This document shows, piece after piece, positions 54,016 to 63,950 of a stretch of DNA of 64,000 nt. The notes beneath the pieces are model-generated. The model was given only the letters and a program-made list of their open reading frames with translations, made no database searches and was not told the DNA's origin. The number at the start of each line of letters is the position of its first letter. Position 1 is the stretch's first letter. Made by a program: the position numbers and the translations under genes. Source of the DNA: Mucilaginibacter phyllosphaerae (lineage in GTDB: Bacteria > Bacteroidota > Bacteroidia > Sphingobacteriales > Sphingobacteriaceae); NCBI RefSeq assembly GCF_004378255.1, contig NZ_SNQG01000007.1:186001-250000 (forward strand). Direction: 5' to 3'.

Positions 54016-55329
54016 TTGTTAAAAAAATTACCGGTACTTAAAGAGAGCGCCCAGCTGCGGTATTTTACGTTTTTCTATCTCTATATTATGCAGGGCATCC
54101 CATCGGGTTTTGCCTTAACTGCTGTAGCAAACTATTTGGCTGCAAAGGGCGTTTCATCCCATGCTATTGGTACTTTTGTAGCTATTGTAGGCATCCCTTG
54201 GATCATCCAGTTCATTTGGGGGCCAATTATAGATCGTTACCAGTTTTCGGTAATAGGCCATCGTAAACATTGGGTAGTACTTACACAGGTAATGGCCTTT
54301 TTCGCATCCTTAAGCTTATTATTGGTTCATGATCCGGTTAGCCAGTTAACCTTAATGTCGGTAGTGTTTTTTATTCACAGCAATTTTGCCAGCGTGCAGG
54401 ATGCCAGTGTAGATGCTATCGCCATATCTATTGTACCGGATGCCGAGCGTGGCCGGGTAAATGCCTTTATGCGTGGCGGATATTTAATGGGGATTGCCGT
54501 TGGTTCGGCGGGGCTATCTACCGTGCTGCATTATTACGGCTTTTTTTACGCGGCGTTGGTACAGTCGGCCCTGCTGCTTATCCTAACAGCGCTAACATTC
54601 CTCATCCGGCTGGATAGTACAGATGGCTACATTCCATCCTTCAGGTTTCGTAAAAGTGTAAAAGCAGAACATGAAATGCTCGGCAACCCCAAACTAAAAT
54701 GGCTTTTTAAACAATTATACACCGGTATTACAGCAAATCAAAGCTTACAAACCTTTGGGGCCATAGCGCTGGTTTATACTTGCCTAAGCATATTCATCCG
54801 GTCGTTTTCTTTTCACCTCATCCATAACCTGCATTGGGCAGATAATGCCGTATCTGTGCTGCAGGGCGGCTGGGGTACTTTTGCCACCCTGATAGTTACC
54901 ATAGGCGGCGGCGTAATTGCCGATAAAATGGGGCCTGCAAAGCTGCAGCTGCGGGTTATGCTGGGTATTTGTTTATTCCTGGTGTTGTTTAATAGTTTTG
55001 GCGCGATGTGGTTCCATAAGGTATTCACTATCAGCGGCCTGCTGCTTTGGAATTTTGCCGACCCGATGTTTAGCGTGGCTGCTATGCCGGTTTTAATGGC
55101 ACTTTGCCTTAAAAAGGTGGAAGGATCGCAATTTACGGCTTATATGGCCATGGTAAACTTTTGCGATGTGATGGGTTCTTACCTATCCGGCTGGGCCATG
55201 ACCTACACTACCGCACCGGTGATTGGCGTAACCTGCGGCTGTTTAATATTTTTAGTGGTGTTTGTTAAGATCTTAAACATGCCCCGCGAAGCCAAACCCA
55301 GCATGCTTTACAAATTCAGAGGAATCTAA
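54016..55329 (+). CDS. MFS transporter (AmpG-like/PAT type)
   Basis: 437 residues, about twelve membrane helices. Starts at TTG (LKKLPVLKESAQLRYFTFFYLYIMQGIPSGFALTAVANYL...); no in-frame ATG lies upstream before a stop codon. MQGIPSGFALTAVANYLAAKGVSSHAIGTFVAIVGIPWIIQFIWGPIIDRYQF resembles the AmpG/acetyl-CoA transporter (PAT) branch of the MFS, with the DRY-like conserved loop between TM2 and TM3. A muropeptide or related substrate is possible; there is no ampD or lactamase nearby. Assigned from the first two helices; substrate open. Confidence 0.8.
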   Translation: MLKKLPVLKESAQLRYFTFFYLYIMQGIPSGFALTAVANYLAAKGVSSHAIGTFVAIVGIPWIIQFIWGPIIDRYQFSVIGHRKHWVVLTQVMAFFASLSLLLVHDPVSQLTLMSVVFFIHSNFASVQDASVDAIAISIVPDAERGRVNAFMRGGYLMGIAVGSAGLSTVLHYYGFFYAALVQSALLLILTALTFLIRLDSTDGYIPSFRFRKSVKAEHEMLGNPKLKWLFKQLYTGITANQSLQTFGAIALVYTCLSIFIRSFSFHLIHNLHWADNAVSVLQGGWGTFATLIVTIGGGVIADKMGPAKLQLRVMLGICLFLVLFNSFGAMWFHKVFTISGLLLWNFADPMFSVAAMPVLMALCLKKVEGSQFTAYMAMVNFCDVMGSYLSGWAMTYTTAPVIGVTCGCLIFLVVFVKILNMPREAKPSMLYKFRGI

Positions 55330-55334
55330 CCAAC

Positions 55335-55367
55335 AAAAAAAGGCCCGCCATTACCGGCAGACCTTTT
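55335..55367 (-). terminator. Terminator after isocitrate dehydrogenase
   Basis: 12-bp arms (55338-55349 with 55356-55367, two G.U pairs on the minus strand) with 6-nt loop, followed by a run of seven T on the minus strand. Confidence 0.8.
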
Positions 55368-55392
55368 GAATTTTTATTTTTAAATTTTGACT

Positions 55393-56850
55393 TTATTGCC
55401 CTTGTGCCAGCGTGTAGCCTATTTTACCGTCAAACTTCATCAGGAACTCTACCGAGCACACTTTCAGGTCTTCAGATAACTCGGCGGCTATTTGCAATAT
55501 TTCTTTCTGGGTGATCTCGGTACCGTCCTTTTTCTCAAAACGGATACGGTATTCGTTCACCAGCTCGGTAAAAATAGAGCCAGTAGGCCAAACCTGGGTA
55601 CCCCGGTTAGATATCATCACCAATTTAAAAATATCCGTTTGTTTGCTTTGGGCTATCTCAGCAAGTTCATTAGGTTGCTTGCTGGATTCTACAAACACAT
55701 CCACGCCTACCATTTCTTCGGTAGTGGTAGTGCTGGTAACGGTCAGTTTATTTTTCAGAGGATGATCATGATTGGCTTTCACTTCCATATCCGGCTGTGC
55801 AATAACTTCGCCTTTAGCAGGCACCTGGCCAAGGTTAGCGATCACCGCATCAGCAAAAGTTTCTGTATTAACAGATGCTACCGCTTTATCACCAAAATCG
55901 CCGGTGTGTATGCCTTGCTCCAAAGTGTATAATAAGGAGTTTTCGATATTGGCAGCAGCGGTAGTAAAGCCCAGGTAACGCAACATCAGGATGCCTGATA
56001 GCAATAACGCAGTTGGGTTGGCAATACCACGGCCGGCAATATCCGGTGCGGTACCATGTACAGCCTCAAAAATAGAAATGTTATCGCCAATGTTTGCAGA
56101 TGGCGCAAAACCCAGGCCGCCTACTAAACCGGCACAAAGGTCAGATACGATATCCCCCTGCAAATTGGTTAACACAATCGCCTGGAAGATCTCCGGGCGC
56201 GATACCAGTTTCATACACAGATCATCCACAATGATATCAGATGATTCGATATCCGGGTATTCCATTGCTATTTCGTAAAACGTTTCCAGGAATAATCCGT
56301 CGGTTAGTTTCATGATATTGGCTTTGTGGCCGCATGCCAGTTTGGTATAACCCTTGCGGCGGGCCATCTCAAAAGCATAACGGATCACCTGGGCCGAGCC
56401 CGGTCGGGTAATAATACGGCGGCCAACGGCAACGTCGTTAGTTAACAAGTGCTCGATGCCTCCGTAGGTATCTTCAATATTTTCACGAACGATGGTCAGG
56501 TTGATCGGGATGCCGGCTTTTGAAAATACGGTGTCCACACCATTCAATGATCTGAAATCGCGTTGATTAGCATAAGTATTCCAAACTTTACGGGCAGTAA
56601 CGTTGATGCTTTTTACGCCTTTGCCCTTTGGGGTTTCCATTGGGCCTTTAAAAAGCAGGCCCAAACGCTCGATGGTTTCTTTGGCTGCGGCGGTCATCCC
56701 GGTAGAGTGGCCTGCATCAAAATAAGATTTGCCCATTTCTACGTACTCGTAATCAAGCGGTACGTTTGCTGCTTCGAAAATGCGGAGCACGGCGGCCATA
56801 ATTTCCGGGCCGATACCGTCGCCTTTTGCTACTGCTATTTTAGTTTTCAT
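55393..56850 (-). CDS. icd: NADP-dependent isocitrate dehydrogenase
   Basis: 485 residues. Isocitrate to 2-oxoglutarate + CO2 in the TCA cycle. Beta-decarboxylating dehydrogenase fold with VAKGDGIGPEIMAAVLRI (about 7-24), RENIEDTYGGIEHL (about 121-134), THGTAPDIAG-type AVHGTAPDIAGRGIANPTALLLSGILMLRYLGF (about 263-295), and a ~130-residue C-terminal extension (HDHPLKNKLTVTST... to the end) that marks the long-form type known from Thermus and many Bacteroidota. A 3-isopropylmalate dehydrogenase is ruled out by this length and the extension. Monocistronic; divergent from purK. Confidence 0.92.
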   Translation of the reverse strand: MKTKIAVAKGDGIGPEIMAAVLRIFEAANVPLDYEYVEMGKSYFDAGHSTGMTAAAKETIERLGLLFKGPMETPKGKGVKSINVTARKVWNTYANQRDFRSLNGVDTVFSKAGIPINLTIVRENIEDTYGGIEHLLTNDVAVGRRIITRPGSAQVIRYAFEMARRKGYTKLACGHKANIMKLTDGLFLETFYEIAMEYPDIESSDIIVDDLCMKLVSRPEIFQAIVLTNLQGDIVSDLCAGLVGGLGFAPSANIGDNISIFEAVHGTAPDIAGRGIANPTALLLSGILMLRYLGFTTAAANIENSLLYTLEQGIHTGDFGDKAVASVNTETFADAVIANLGQVPAKGEVIAQPDMEVKANHDHPLKNKLTVTSTTTTEEMVGVDVFVESSKQPNELAEIAQSKQTDIFKLVMISNRGTQVWPTGSIFTELVNEYRIRFEKKDGTEITQKEILQIAAELSEDLKVCSVEFLMKFDGKIGYTLAQGQ

Positions 56851-57000
56851 GGATGATAATATGAGGTGTGTAAAAACGCTGCAAAGGTAGGCTTTTTGGG
56901 GGTGATTTGAAAGCGTTTTAAAGTCATTTATGTGCTGAATATGACGTTTAAAATGCCCGCAAACACATTTTTTTCATAACATCTCAACAACAAATAATTC

Positions 57001-57034
57001 TTGGGCCGCTATTTAAAAGATTTAGGTAAATTTG
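57001..57034 (+). promoter_or_regulatory. Promoter of the purK-purE unit
   Basis: TTG (57001-57003), 23-nt spacer, TAAATTTG (57027-57034); purK ATG is 11 nt downstream. Confidence 0.5.
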
Positions 57035-57044
57035 CACCCTATAC

Positions 57045-58184
57045 ATGAAAGCATTTTACGGCGATTTAAAATTAGGAATATTAGGCGGCGGCCAGCTGGG
57101 GCGCATGCTGATACAACAGGCAATAAACTATAACGTTACCGTAAAGGTACTCGACCCGGATCGTGAGGCACCCTGCCGCAGGCTTTGCAACGAGTTTGTT
57201 GTAGGTTCGTTAAGCGATTACGAAACCGTTTACAACTTTGGTAAAAAGGTTGACCTGCTCACCATCGAAATAGAAAAGGTAAACGTGGATGCCCTGGAGC
57301 AGTTGGAAAAAGAGGGCGTTGCAGTTTACCCGCAATCGCGCATCATCCGCCTGATACAGGATAAAGGCCTGCAAAAACAATTTTTCAAGGAAAATGAGAT
57401 CCCAACTGCCGAGTTCCAGGTGATCGCATCGCCCGAGCAATTGAGGGCAAGCCATATCCCCTTTCCCTACATACAAAAGCTGCGCAGGGATGGTTACGAC
57501 GGCAAAGGCGTGTACAAAGTGGTTGACGAAAGTTACCTGGCCAACGCCTTTACCGAGCCCAGCCTTGTGGAGCGCCTGATTGATTTTGAAAAAGAGATTG
57601 GCGTAATTGTGGCCCGTAACGAAAGCGGTGAAGTGAAAACCTTCCCGATGGTGGAGATGGAGTTTAACCCGGAAGCTAACCTGGTGGAGTTTTTGATCTC
57701 GCCCTCTACCCTGCCCTTCGAGGTACAGATGGAGGCTGAGAATATTGCCAAGCGCATCGCATCAACCTTAAATATTGTTGGCATACTGGCGGTAGAGATG
57801 TTCCTGACCAAAGACGGGCAGATCCTGGTGAACGAACTGGCCCCGCGCCCTCACAACAGCGGACATCAAACCATAGAAGGTAACGTTGTGTCGCAATTTG
57901 AGCAGCACTTGCGCGCCATTTTTGACCAGCCTTTAGGTGATACCGCCTGCCTGAGCAATGCCATTATGGTAAACATTTTAGGCGAAGCCGGTTACGAAGG
58001 CCCCGCAGTTTACCAGGGGATAGAAAAAATATTAAAATGCCACGGTGTTTATGTACACCTGTACGGCAAGGCTTTAACCAAACCTTTCCGCAAGATGGGG
58101 CATGTTACTATTATAGATAACGACAGGGAAAAAGCCATAGAAAAAGCACGTTATGTGCAGCAAACGTTGAAGGTGATCGCGTAG
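57045..58184 (+). CDS. purK: 5-(carboxyamino)imidazole ribonucleotide synthase
   Basis: 379 residues. ATP-grasp enzyme: AIR + HCO3- + ATP to N5-CAIR in purine synthesis. LGILGGGQLGRMLIQQA at the N-terminus (residues 11-27), PYIQKLRRDGYDGKGVYKV (about 141-159), EKEIGVIVARNESGEVKTFP, LVNELAPRPHNSGHQTIEG (about 264-282). Normal length. Followed after a repeat-rich gap by purE, the enzyme for the next step, so this pair is a functional unit. Confidence 0.96.
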   Translation: MKAFYGDLKLGILGGGQLGRMLIQQAINYNVTVKVLDPDREAPCRRLCNEFVVGSLSDYETVYNFGKKVDLLTIEIEKVNVDALEQLEKEGVAVYPQSRIIRLIQDKGLQKQFFKENEIPTAEFQVIASPEQLRASHIPFPYIQKLRRDGYDGKGVYKVVDESYLANAFTEPSLVERLIDFEKEIGVIVARNESGEVKTFPMVEMEFNPEANLVEFLISPSTLPFEVQMEAENIAKRIASTLNIVGILAVEMFLTKDGQILVNELAPRPHNSGHQTIEGNVVSQFEQHLRAIFDQPLGDTACLSNAIMVNILGEAGYEGPAVYQGIEKILKCHGVYVHLYGKALTKPFRKMGHVTIIDNDREKAIEKARYVQQTLKVIA

Positions 58185-58185
58185 A

Positions 58186-58263
58186 GTAGTCCATGGTCTA
58201 TGGTCAATAGTCCATAGATCAATTAAATAAAACAAACACTATGGGCGATGGTCCATGGTCTAT
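58186..58263. repeat. purK-purE spacer with direct and palindromic CCATGG repeats
   Basis: GTCCATGGTCTAT occurs at 58189-58201 and again at 58251-58263 in the same direction; CCATGG is itself a palindrome and CTATGG/CCATAG near 58200-58216 forms a hairpin. A filler element of the GTCCATGGTC type. Confidence 0.55.
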
Positions 58264-58273
58264 TAACAAAATT

Positions 58274-58768
58274 ATGAGCCAACCAAAGATCGCCATTATA
58301 ATGGGCAGCAAATCAGATTTAAACATTATGCAGGATGCTGCTGATGTTTTAAAAGAACTGGGTGTTGATTACGAAATAACCGTTGTATCGGCACACCGCA
58401 CACCCGACAGGATGTTTAGCTACGCCCGTGCCGCTGCCGACCGTGGCATCAAGGTAATTATTGCAGGCGCCGGCGGCGCGGCGCATTTACCGGGCATGGT
58501 GGCATCATTAACACATTTACCTGTTATTGGTGTACCTGTAAAATCAAGCAATTCTATTGATGGGTGGGATTCTATTCTTTCTATCCTGCAGATGCCTAAT
58601 GGCATTCCGGTGGCTACAGTAGCTTTAAACGCAGCTAAAAATGCGGGGATCCTTGCTGCACAGATCTTATCTACAGCCGATGAGTATCTTGTTGCCAACC
58701 TTATCGCCTTTAAAGAAAAATTAAAACAGGTAGTAGAAGCATCGGCTGCCGAGATGGAAGGAAAATAA
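58274..58768 (+). CDS. purE: 5-(carboxyamino)imidazole ribonucleotide mutase
   Basis: 164 residues from ATG at 58274; the 11-codon upstream extension (58241) translates the spacer repeats and is not part of the family. Moves the carboxyl of N5-CAIR to give [17 protein letters not shown] (about 7-19), [11 protein letters not shown] (catalytic His at about 49), [28 protein letters not shown] (about 76-103), [22 protein letters not shown] (about 121-142). Canonical class I PurE. Confidence 0.97.
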   Translation: MSQPKIAIIMGSKSDLNIMQDAADVLKELGVDYEITVVSAHRTPDRMFSYARAAADRGIKVIIAGAGGAAHLPGMVASLTHLPVIGVPVKSSNSIDGWDSILSILQMPNGIPVATVALNAAKNAGILAAQILSTADEYLVANLIAFKEKLKQVVEASAAEMEGK

Positions 58769-58841
58769 ATATCTTTATCTTAAAACCTTTCCTACCAATA
58801 CCACGTATCTATTCATAACAACCAAATATTAATTAAAAATC

Positions 58842-58994
58842 ATGGGAGCACCAGAAATAATTTTAATCATCATTGCTATTTTACTATTGTTTGGCGGTAA
58901 AAAAATACCACAACTTATGCGCGGCCTTGGTGAAGGCGTAAAATCTTTTAAAGATGCCAAAGGCGATGCTGAAACCACCACTGTAAAAGAATAA
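58842..58994 (+). CDS. tatA: Twin-arginine translocase subunit TatA/TatE
   Basis: 50 residues, too short for most gene finders: [50 protein letters not shown]. One N-terminal membrane helix (about 4-18), the [16 protein letters not shown] hinge and amphipathic helix of the TatA family, short Lys/Asp tail. TatA oligomers open the membrane for folded proteins. Only the gene for this subunit is here; tatC lies elsewhere. The ATG stands 73 bases after purE; its own stop is followed by a good terminator. Confidence 0.92.
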   Translation: MGAPEIILIIIAILLLFGGKKIPQLMRGLGEGVKSFKDAKGDAETTTVKE

Positions 58995-59020
58995 TAAGCC
59001 GATACAATCTGATACTAAGA

Positions 59021-59057
59021 AAGGCCTGTAGCTAAGATAAGTTACAGGCCTTTTTTT
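59021..59057. terminator. Terminator between tatA and the AlgH-family gene
   Basis: AAGGCCTGTA (59021-59030) pairs perfectly with TACAGGCCTT (59043-59052), then TTTTTT on the plus strand. Stops are at 58994 (plus) and 59075 (minus), so it could serve both. Confidence 0.8.
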
Positions 59058-59074
59058 AGATACAGATATTCCTG

Positions 59075-59635
59075 TCAGTTCAGCATCGGGTTCTCGGGGA
59101 AATTAGCGATATGCGCATATCGCTGGCCCAGGCTTATCACCACCTCTTTCCAAAGGTTGTTTTCGTTACTGAAGATATTATCGGCCTCAAATTTATTAGA
59201 TGCTATCCAGGCATCCTCGCGCAGCTCTTCATCCAGTTGCCCCGGTGTCCAGCCGGAGTAACCTGTAAAAAATTTAATCTCATCCTCGGTAAGCTGATAA
59301 TTGGTGATCAGCTGTTTGATCTGTTCAAAATCTCCGCCCCAGTAAATACCGCCCCATATCTCAATGCCTCCCTGTATTTTTTCGGGGCAGCGGTGTATAT
59401 AATGCAGCGTATTCTCGGCCACCGGCCCGCCCATGTAAACAGGGATCTCTGAATACGACAGATCGGGAAGGATATCGCCCAGCATCATTTCGGTTTGATG
59501 ATTAAGGATAAAACCCATTGCGCCCGCTTCAGAATATTCGGTAAGCAGGATAACCGACCGCTTAAAGTTAGGGTCGGGCATAAATGGTTCTGATATTAAT
59601 AAACGGCCTGCCGCGGCTGAAATTGGACTTAGCAT
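59075..59635 (-). CDS. UPF0301 (YqgE/AlgH) family protein
   Basis: 186 residues from the ATG at 59635 (MLSPISAAAGRLLISEPFMPDPNFKRSVILLTEYSEAGAMGFILNHQT). Family signature GRLLISEPFM-x-D-x-NF-x-R-x-VILL and YMGGPVAENTLHYIHR (about 69-85), ITNYQLTEDEIKFFTGYSGWTPGQLDEEL (about 117-145). Cytoplasmic, no known enzyme activity. The in-frame ATG at 59662 would add nine residues outside the family. Convergent to tatA. Confidence 0.93.
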   Translation of the reverse strand: MLSPISAAAGRLLISEPFMPDPNFKRSVILLTEYSEAGAMGFILNHQTEMMLGDILPDLSYSEIPVYMGGPVAENTLHYIHRCPEKIQGGIEIWGGIYWGGDFEQIKQLITNYQLTEDEIKFFTGYSGWTPGQLDEELREDAWIASNKFEADNIFSNENNLWKEVVISLGQRYAHIANFPENPMLN

Positions 59636-59732
59636 AGGTGCAAAATTATATATCAATAACAATTAATGTAAAAATATGTTCATTAATGATTAAAATGAAT
59701 GGTGCACTGATATGTACGGTATAATTAATTTG

Positions 59733-59740
59733 TAAGTTTG
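59733..59740 (+). promoter_or_regulatory. -7 promoter element (TAAGTTTG) of pdxH
   Basis: TAAGTTTG fits TAnnTTTG exactly and ends 5 nt before the pdxH ATG, predicting an almost leaderless mRNA. No good TTG box seen. Confidence 0.45.
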
Positions 59741-59745
59741 CGATA

Positions 59746-60393
59746 ATGGACCAAAAAGATATAGAAAATTTAAGGCAGGATTACAGCGCCGCTTCGTTAA
59801 ACGAAACCGATGTAGATGCCAACCCCATGCGCCAGTTTGATAAATGGTTTAATGAAGCCATTAACGCCAGGGTGCACGAGCCTAATGCCATGACCCTGGC
59901 TACCGCTACCAACGATGGCCGCCCGTCTGCCAGGATAGTTTTATTAAAGGGATTTAGTGACGATGGCTTTAAATTTTACACCAACTACCTGAGCCGAAAA
60001 GGGAAAGAAATTGCTAAAAACCCATTGGGGGCGCTGATATTTTTTTGGGGCGATATGGAGCGGCAGATCCGTATTGAGGGCACCATAGAAAAACTTGATA
60101 AGCACTATTCTGAAAAATACTTTCACTCGCGCCCAAAACTGAGCCAGATAGGCGCTATGGCTTCGCCGCAAAGCCAGGAAATATCCGGCCGCCAGGATTT
60201 GGAAGAGCGTATGGCTAAACTGGAGGCAGAATATGCCGAAACGGAAGTGCCCAAACCATCTTACTGGGGCGGATATGTACTAAAGCCGCGCTTGATAGAG
60301 TTTTGGCAGGGCCGCCGCAGCCGCCTGCATGACAGGATTGTTTATAAAAAAACCGATAATAAAGCCTGGAAGATCGTTCGCCTTGCGCCATGA
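59746..60393 (+). CDS. pdxH: Pyridoxamine 5'-phosphate oxidase
   Basis: 215 residues. FMN enzyme of PLP synthesis and salvage, oxidising PNP/PMP to [74 protein letters not shown] (about 45-115), [10 protein letters not shown] (about 143-152), [32 protein letters not shown], which is the C-terminal FMN/PLP-binding part. Overlaps the start of nuoCD by 4 bases (ATGA), so the two are translationally coupled although their pathways are unrelated. Confidence 0.96.
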   Translation: MDQKDIENLRQDYSAASLNETDVDANPMRQFDKWFNEAINARVHEPNAMTLATATNDGRPSARIVLLKGFSDDGFKFYTNYLSRKGKEIAKNPLGALIFFWGDMERQIRIEGTIEKLDKHYSEKYFHSRPKLSQIGAMASPQSQEISGRQDLEERMAKLEAEYAETEVPKPSYWGGYVLKPRLIEFWQGRRSRLHDRIVYKKTDNKAWKIVRLAP

Positions 60394-62138
60394 GTTTTGA
60401 TGATATTAAAATATTGCTTATCCAAAAGTTTGGTGAGGATGTAATAATTGGTGAAGAGCGCACCGGCCTGCAACCTGCCCTGCTTATAAACCCCGATCAT
60501 ATTGTTGAGGTTTGTATGGAATTACGCAATAACCCAAAAACATATTTCGACTTTCTTAACTGCATTAGCGGGGTAGATTATGGTGTGGAAGCCGGCCGTT
60601 TTGGCGTGGTATATCAACTATCATCCATCCCATATAATTTACTGCTTACCTTAAAAGTTAGCCGCGATAATGACCGTAACGAGCAAAATCTGCCATCTTT
60701 CCAGAGTTTAACCCCGGTTTACCAAACAGCCGACTGGCATGAACGGGAAACTTATGACCTGGTAGGCATTTTTTTTGAAAACCACCCGGATCTGCGCAGG
60801 ATTTTATTACCCGATGATTGGGAAGGATATCCGTTAAGAAAAGATTATGTAGCTGCCGAATATTATAAAGGCATCCGGATAGATTATCCGGTGCAACCCG
60901 ATGATAAAGCCTTACAGGTAAACTACAAGCAACCGCAGCCTAAAAACCCTGAATATACCGGGGCATTAGATCGCTATCACAAAAAAATAGCTGATGCCGC
61001 TGTAGAGGATATGGTGTTAAATATGGGGCCTCAGCATCCATCTACCCATGGCGTTTTACGGCTGGAACTCATCACCGATGGCGAGATCGTAAAAGAAGTT
61101 ATCCCGCATGTGGGTTACCTGCACCGCTGCTTTGAAAAACATGCCGAAAACCTTACCTACCAGCAAACCATCCCGTTTACAGACAGGATGGATTACCTGG
61201 CAGCCATGACCAACGCCCATGCGTGGGTTATGGGCGTTGAGCGGATGCTGGGTATTGATAAAGAAATTCCTAAACGGATAGAATACATCCGGGTGCTGGT
61301 TTGCGAACTTAACCGTATCGCATCCCACCTGATAGCCATAGGTACCTATGGTATTGATATTGGCGCCTTTACCCCTTTTTTATGGTGCTTTCGCGATCGC
61401 GAGCATATTATGGGGATGTTGGAATGGGCGTCGGGCTCGCGCATGCTGTATAATTATATATGGGTTGGCGGTTTGTTTTACGATTTGCCAGTTGGCTTTG
61501 AAGAACGCTGCCGCGAATTTGTAGATTATTTTAAGCCCAAAATGGTTGAGCTTAACCAGCTTTTAACCGATAACCAGATCTTCATCAGCCGTACGGCAAA
61601 TGTAGGCGTATTGCCATTGGATGTAGCTATAAATTATGGCTGCACCGGCCCCGTGTTACGTGGATCGGGCTTAAGGTACGATCTGCGCCGCATAGACAAT
61701 TATTCTGCCTACCCCGAACTGGATTTTGAAATACCGATTGGCACGGGCGCAATGGGCACCGTTGGCGATTGCTGGGACAGATACAAAGTGAGGGTTGACG
61801 AAATAGAACAATCGTTACGGATGATTGAACAATGCCTGGACAGGTTGCAAAAAGAATTAAAACGCACCCCCGATTTTGACCCGCGTGCAAAATTGCCGCG
61901 CAAACTTACGCCTAAACCGCAAGATTATTACATGCGTGCCGAAGGCTCAAAGGGCGAACTGGGTTTTTACTTTATTCATGATAACGAACGGTCCGAGATC
62001 CCGTTTCGTGCCAAAGCACGAGGGCCAAGCTACAACAACCTGTCTGTAGTGCCGGCCATTACCAAAGGTGTGATGATAGCCGATGTTATTGCAATCATCG
62101 GCTCTATTGACTTTGTGCTGGGTGAAGTGGATAGATAA
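60390..62138 (+). CDS. nuoCD: NADH-quinone oxidoreductase fused subunit C/D
   Basis: 582 residues: NuoC-like domain about 30-165 ([81 protein letters not shown]) and NuoD about 195-582 ([93 protein letters not shown], closing KAPSYNN-type [40 protein letters not shown]). Part of the complex I peripheral arm, quinone site. Start ATG lies inside the end of pdxH. No other nuo gene is nearby, unlike the normal 11-14 gene cluster. Confidence 0.95.
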   Translation: MSFDDIKILLIQKFGEDVIIGEERTGLQPALLINPDHIVEVCMELRNNPKTYFDFLNCISGVDYGVEAGRFGVVYQLSSIPYNLLLTLKVSRDNDRNEQNLPSFQSLTPVYQTADWHERETYDLVGIFFENHPDLRRILLPDDWEGYPLRKDYVAAEYYKGIRIDYPVQPDDKALQVNYKQPQPKNPEYTGALDRYHKKIADAAVEDMVLNMGPQHPSTHGVLRLELITDGEIVKEVIPHVGYLHRCFEKHAENLTYQQTIPFTDRMDYLAAMTNAHAWVMGVERMLGIDKEIPKRIEYIRVLVCELNRIASHLIAIGTYGIDIGAFTPFLWCFRDREHIMGMLEWASGSRMLYNYIWVGGLFYDLPVGFEERCREFVDYFKPKMVELNQLLTDNQIFISRTANVGVLPLDVAINYGCTGPVLRGSGLRYDLRRIDNYSAYPELDFEIPIGTGAMGTVGDCWDRYKVRVDEIEQSLRMIEQCLDRLQKELKRTPDFDPRAKLPRKLTPKPQDYYMRAEGSKGELGFYFIHDNERSEIPFRAKARGPSYNNLSVVPAITKGVMIADVIAIIGSIDFVLGEVDR

Positions 62139-62163
62139 GGTATTAGAGCGTAATTGTAAATCC

Positions 62164-62857
62164 CTGTCAAACCATTAACCGCTTTGCTAAGTCTTTGGCA
62201 AACTCAAACGGACATAATGCAGATGTCCTGGTGAGCCTGCCGAACCATGAGCCGCTTTGCTAAGTCTTCGACAAGCTCAGACTGACATGATGGGATTGTC
62301 ATGATGAACCTGTCGAACCATTGGCCGCTTTGACAAGTCTTCAACAAGCTCAAACGGACATAATGCAGATGTCCTGGTGAGCCTGTCGAACCATGAGCCG
62401 CTTTGCTAAGTCTTCGACAAGCTCAGACTGACATGATGGGATTGTCATGATGAACCCGTCGAACCATTGGCCGCTTTGACAAGTCTTCGACAAGCTCAAA
62501 CGGACATAATGCAGATGTCATGGTGAGCCTGTCGAACCATTAGCCGCTTTGCTAAATCTTCGACAAGCTCAAACGGACATAATGCAGATGTCATGATGAA
62601 CCCGTCGAACCATTAGCCGCTTTGACAAGTCTTCGACAAGCTCAGACTGACATGATGGGATTGTCATGGTGAGCCTGTCGAACCATGAGCCGCTTTGCTA
62701 AGTCTTTGGCAAACTCAAACGGACATAATGCAGATGTCCTGGTGAGCCTGTCGAGCCATTAGCCGCTTTGCTAAGTCTTCGACAAGCTCAAACGGACATA
62801 ATGCAGATGTCATGGTGAGCCTGTCGAACCATTAGCCGCTTTGACAAGTCTTCGAAT
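62164..62857. repeat. Tandem array with exact 73-bp period
   Basis: GCTTTG anchors occur at 62181, 62254, 62327, 62400, 62473, 62546, 62619, 62692, 62765 and 62838, every 73 bases without indels. Each unit contains TTCGACAAGCTCA ... TGAGCCTGTCGAA in inverted orientation, so each unit can fold into a long hairpin. Two core variants exist, GGACATAATGCAGATGTC (A) and GACTGACATGATGGGATTGTC (B), in order A B A B A A B A A. The array fills the space between convergent nuoCD and the S41 peptidase, ending 5 bases before the latter's stop. Confidence 0.9.
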
Positions 62858-62861
62858 GACC

Positions 62862-63890
62862 TTATTTGCCTTTTAACCATTTTAAGGCAGCTATTATTTT
62901 TTCGTCCTTAGTAAAATCATTAAAATTATCGCCGGCAATAACATCCTGGTCGGGCGGTACATTTTTGTAATAGATGTTGCCGTTTCTGTCAGCCTCGGCA
63001 GCCTGTGCCATAATAAACTCAACCCCGTAATACCCAAAAGACTCGTTTGCCGTGGTATATCCTGCTGTAGTATCACCAATAATGCGGGCATTTTTTTGGC
63101 CTTTAAAAGTAATGACCGTTGCCTCGCCGGAGCTGGCCGTGTATGGTGATGTCAATACGGCTATTTTTATCTTCGGGTTTACTTTGGCCAAGGCCTTTAT
63201 CGTGCATACTTTTGTAGTATCCGAATAGATGCTGGTATCCTTTACCAGCCACGATTCATTTTTAGATGCATCGGGATATATAAAATATCCCAGCTTACCT
63301 TTACTTACCAGGTTACCTACTCCTAATATCATTGGCCACATATTACCGCCGGTGTTTAATCTTAGATCTATAACAATACCCTTAAGTTTTGACGGATTAA
63401 GTTTAGCAAGTGAATCTTGTATCTGCGAAGCTATCTTCTGTATCTCGCCTGGTTGGGTGGGGTTGTTTCCGGGTATCAATAAATAACCATACCCATTTTC
63501 CAGCATAGTGGTTTCTATAGCCGGTTTACCTTTTTTAAATTTAGCAAACAATTCCTTATAAAGCACTTTATCTGCCTTTACAATTGTGGTATTCCACTTA
63601 TATTTTTTGCCATTATATAAAGCCATGCCATGAAAATCGCCCAACATCTCATACATTAATGCTACTGCGGGCATAGCTTCGGTAATGCTGTTGGCAGCCG
63701 CGCTACGCTTAAGTACAGAATCATTTAGTACAGCCCAGTTTATTTTGTCGCGGTATATGGAATTTTGTTTAGCGTAAGACAAGGCCGTATCTATAAGCTT
63801 GCGGGCACTATCGGCGCCGGTTAATTGCTTTTGAGCTAAACCTACAAACGGAAGTATAAAAAGGCAAATAAGTAGTTTAAATTTCATCAT
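62862..63890 (-). CDS. S41-family (C-terminal processing) peptidase, exported
   Basis: 342 residues from ATG at 63890 (or 63887, MKFKLLICLFILPFVGLAQ: signal peptide). N-terminal helical region about 25-110 without a recognisable PDZ domain, then the S41 core: LKGIVIDLRLNTGGNMWPM (about 165-183), IAVLTSPYTASSGEATVI with nucleophile Ser (about 247-264), and GYTTANESFGYYG. A Lys general base typical of CPPs lies about 25 residues later (GQKNARIIGD). Likely periplasmic protease. The end is abutted by the repeat array. Confidence 0.88.
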   Translation of the reverse strand: MMKFKLLICLFILPFVGLAQKQLTGADSARKLIDTALSYAKQNSIYRDKINWAVLNDSVLKRSAAANSITEAMPAVALMYEMLGDFHGMALYNGKKYKWNTTIVKADKVLYKELFAKFKKGKPAIETTMLENGYGYLLIPGNNPTQPGEIQKIASQIQDSLAKLNPSKLKGIVIDLRLNTGGNMWPMILGVGNLVSKGKLGYFIYPDASKNESWLVKDTSIYSDTTKVCTIKALAKVNPKIKIAVLTSPYTASSGEATVITFKGQKNARIIGDTTAGYTTANESFGYYGVEFIMAQAAEADRNGNIYYKNVPPDQDVIAGDNFNDFTKDEKIIAALKWLKGK

Positions 63891-63950
63891 ACAAATCAAT
63901 AGTACTGTTTAATTAAGACGATAGAGAAGATAATTAGTTACTGTTTCCCC

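Noticed and set aside
62164-62857. CRISPR array
   Set aside because: The 73-bp units vary only slightly between copies and contain no unique spacers between constant repeats; there is no cas gene in the window.
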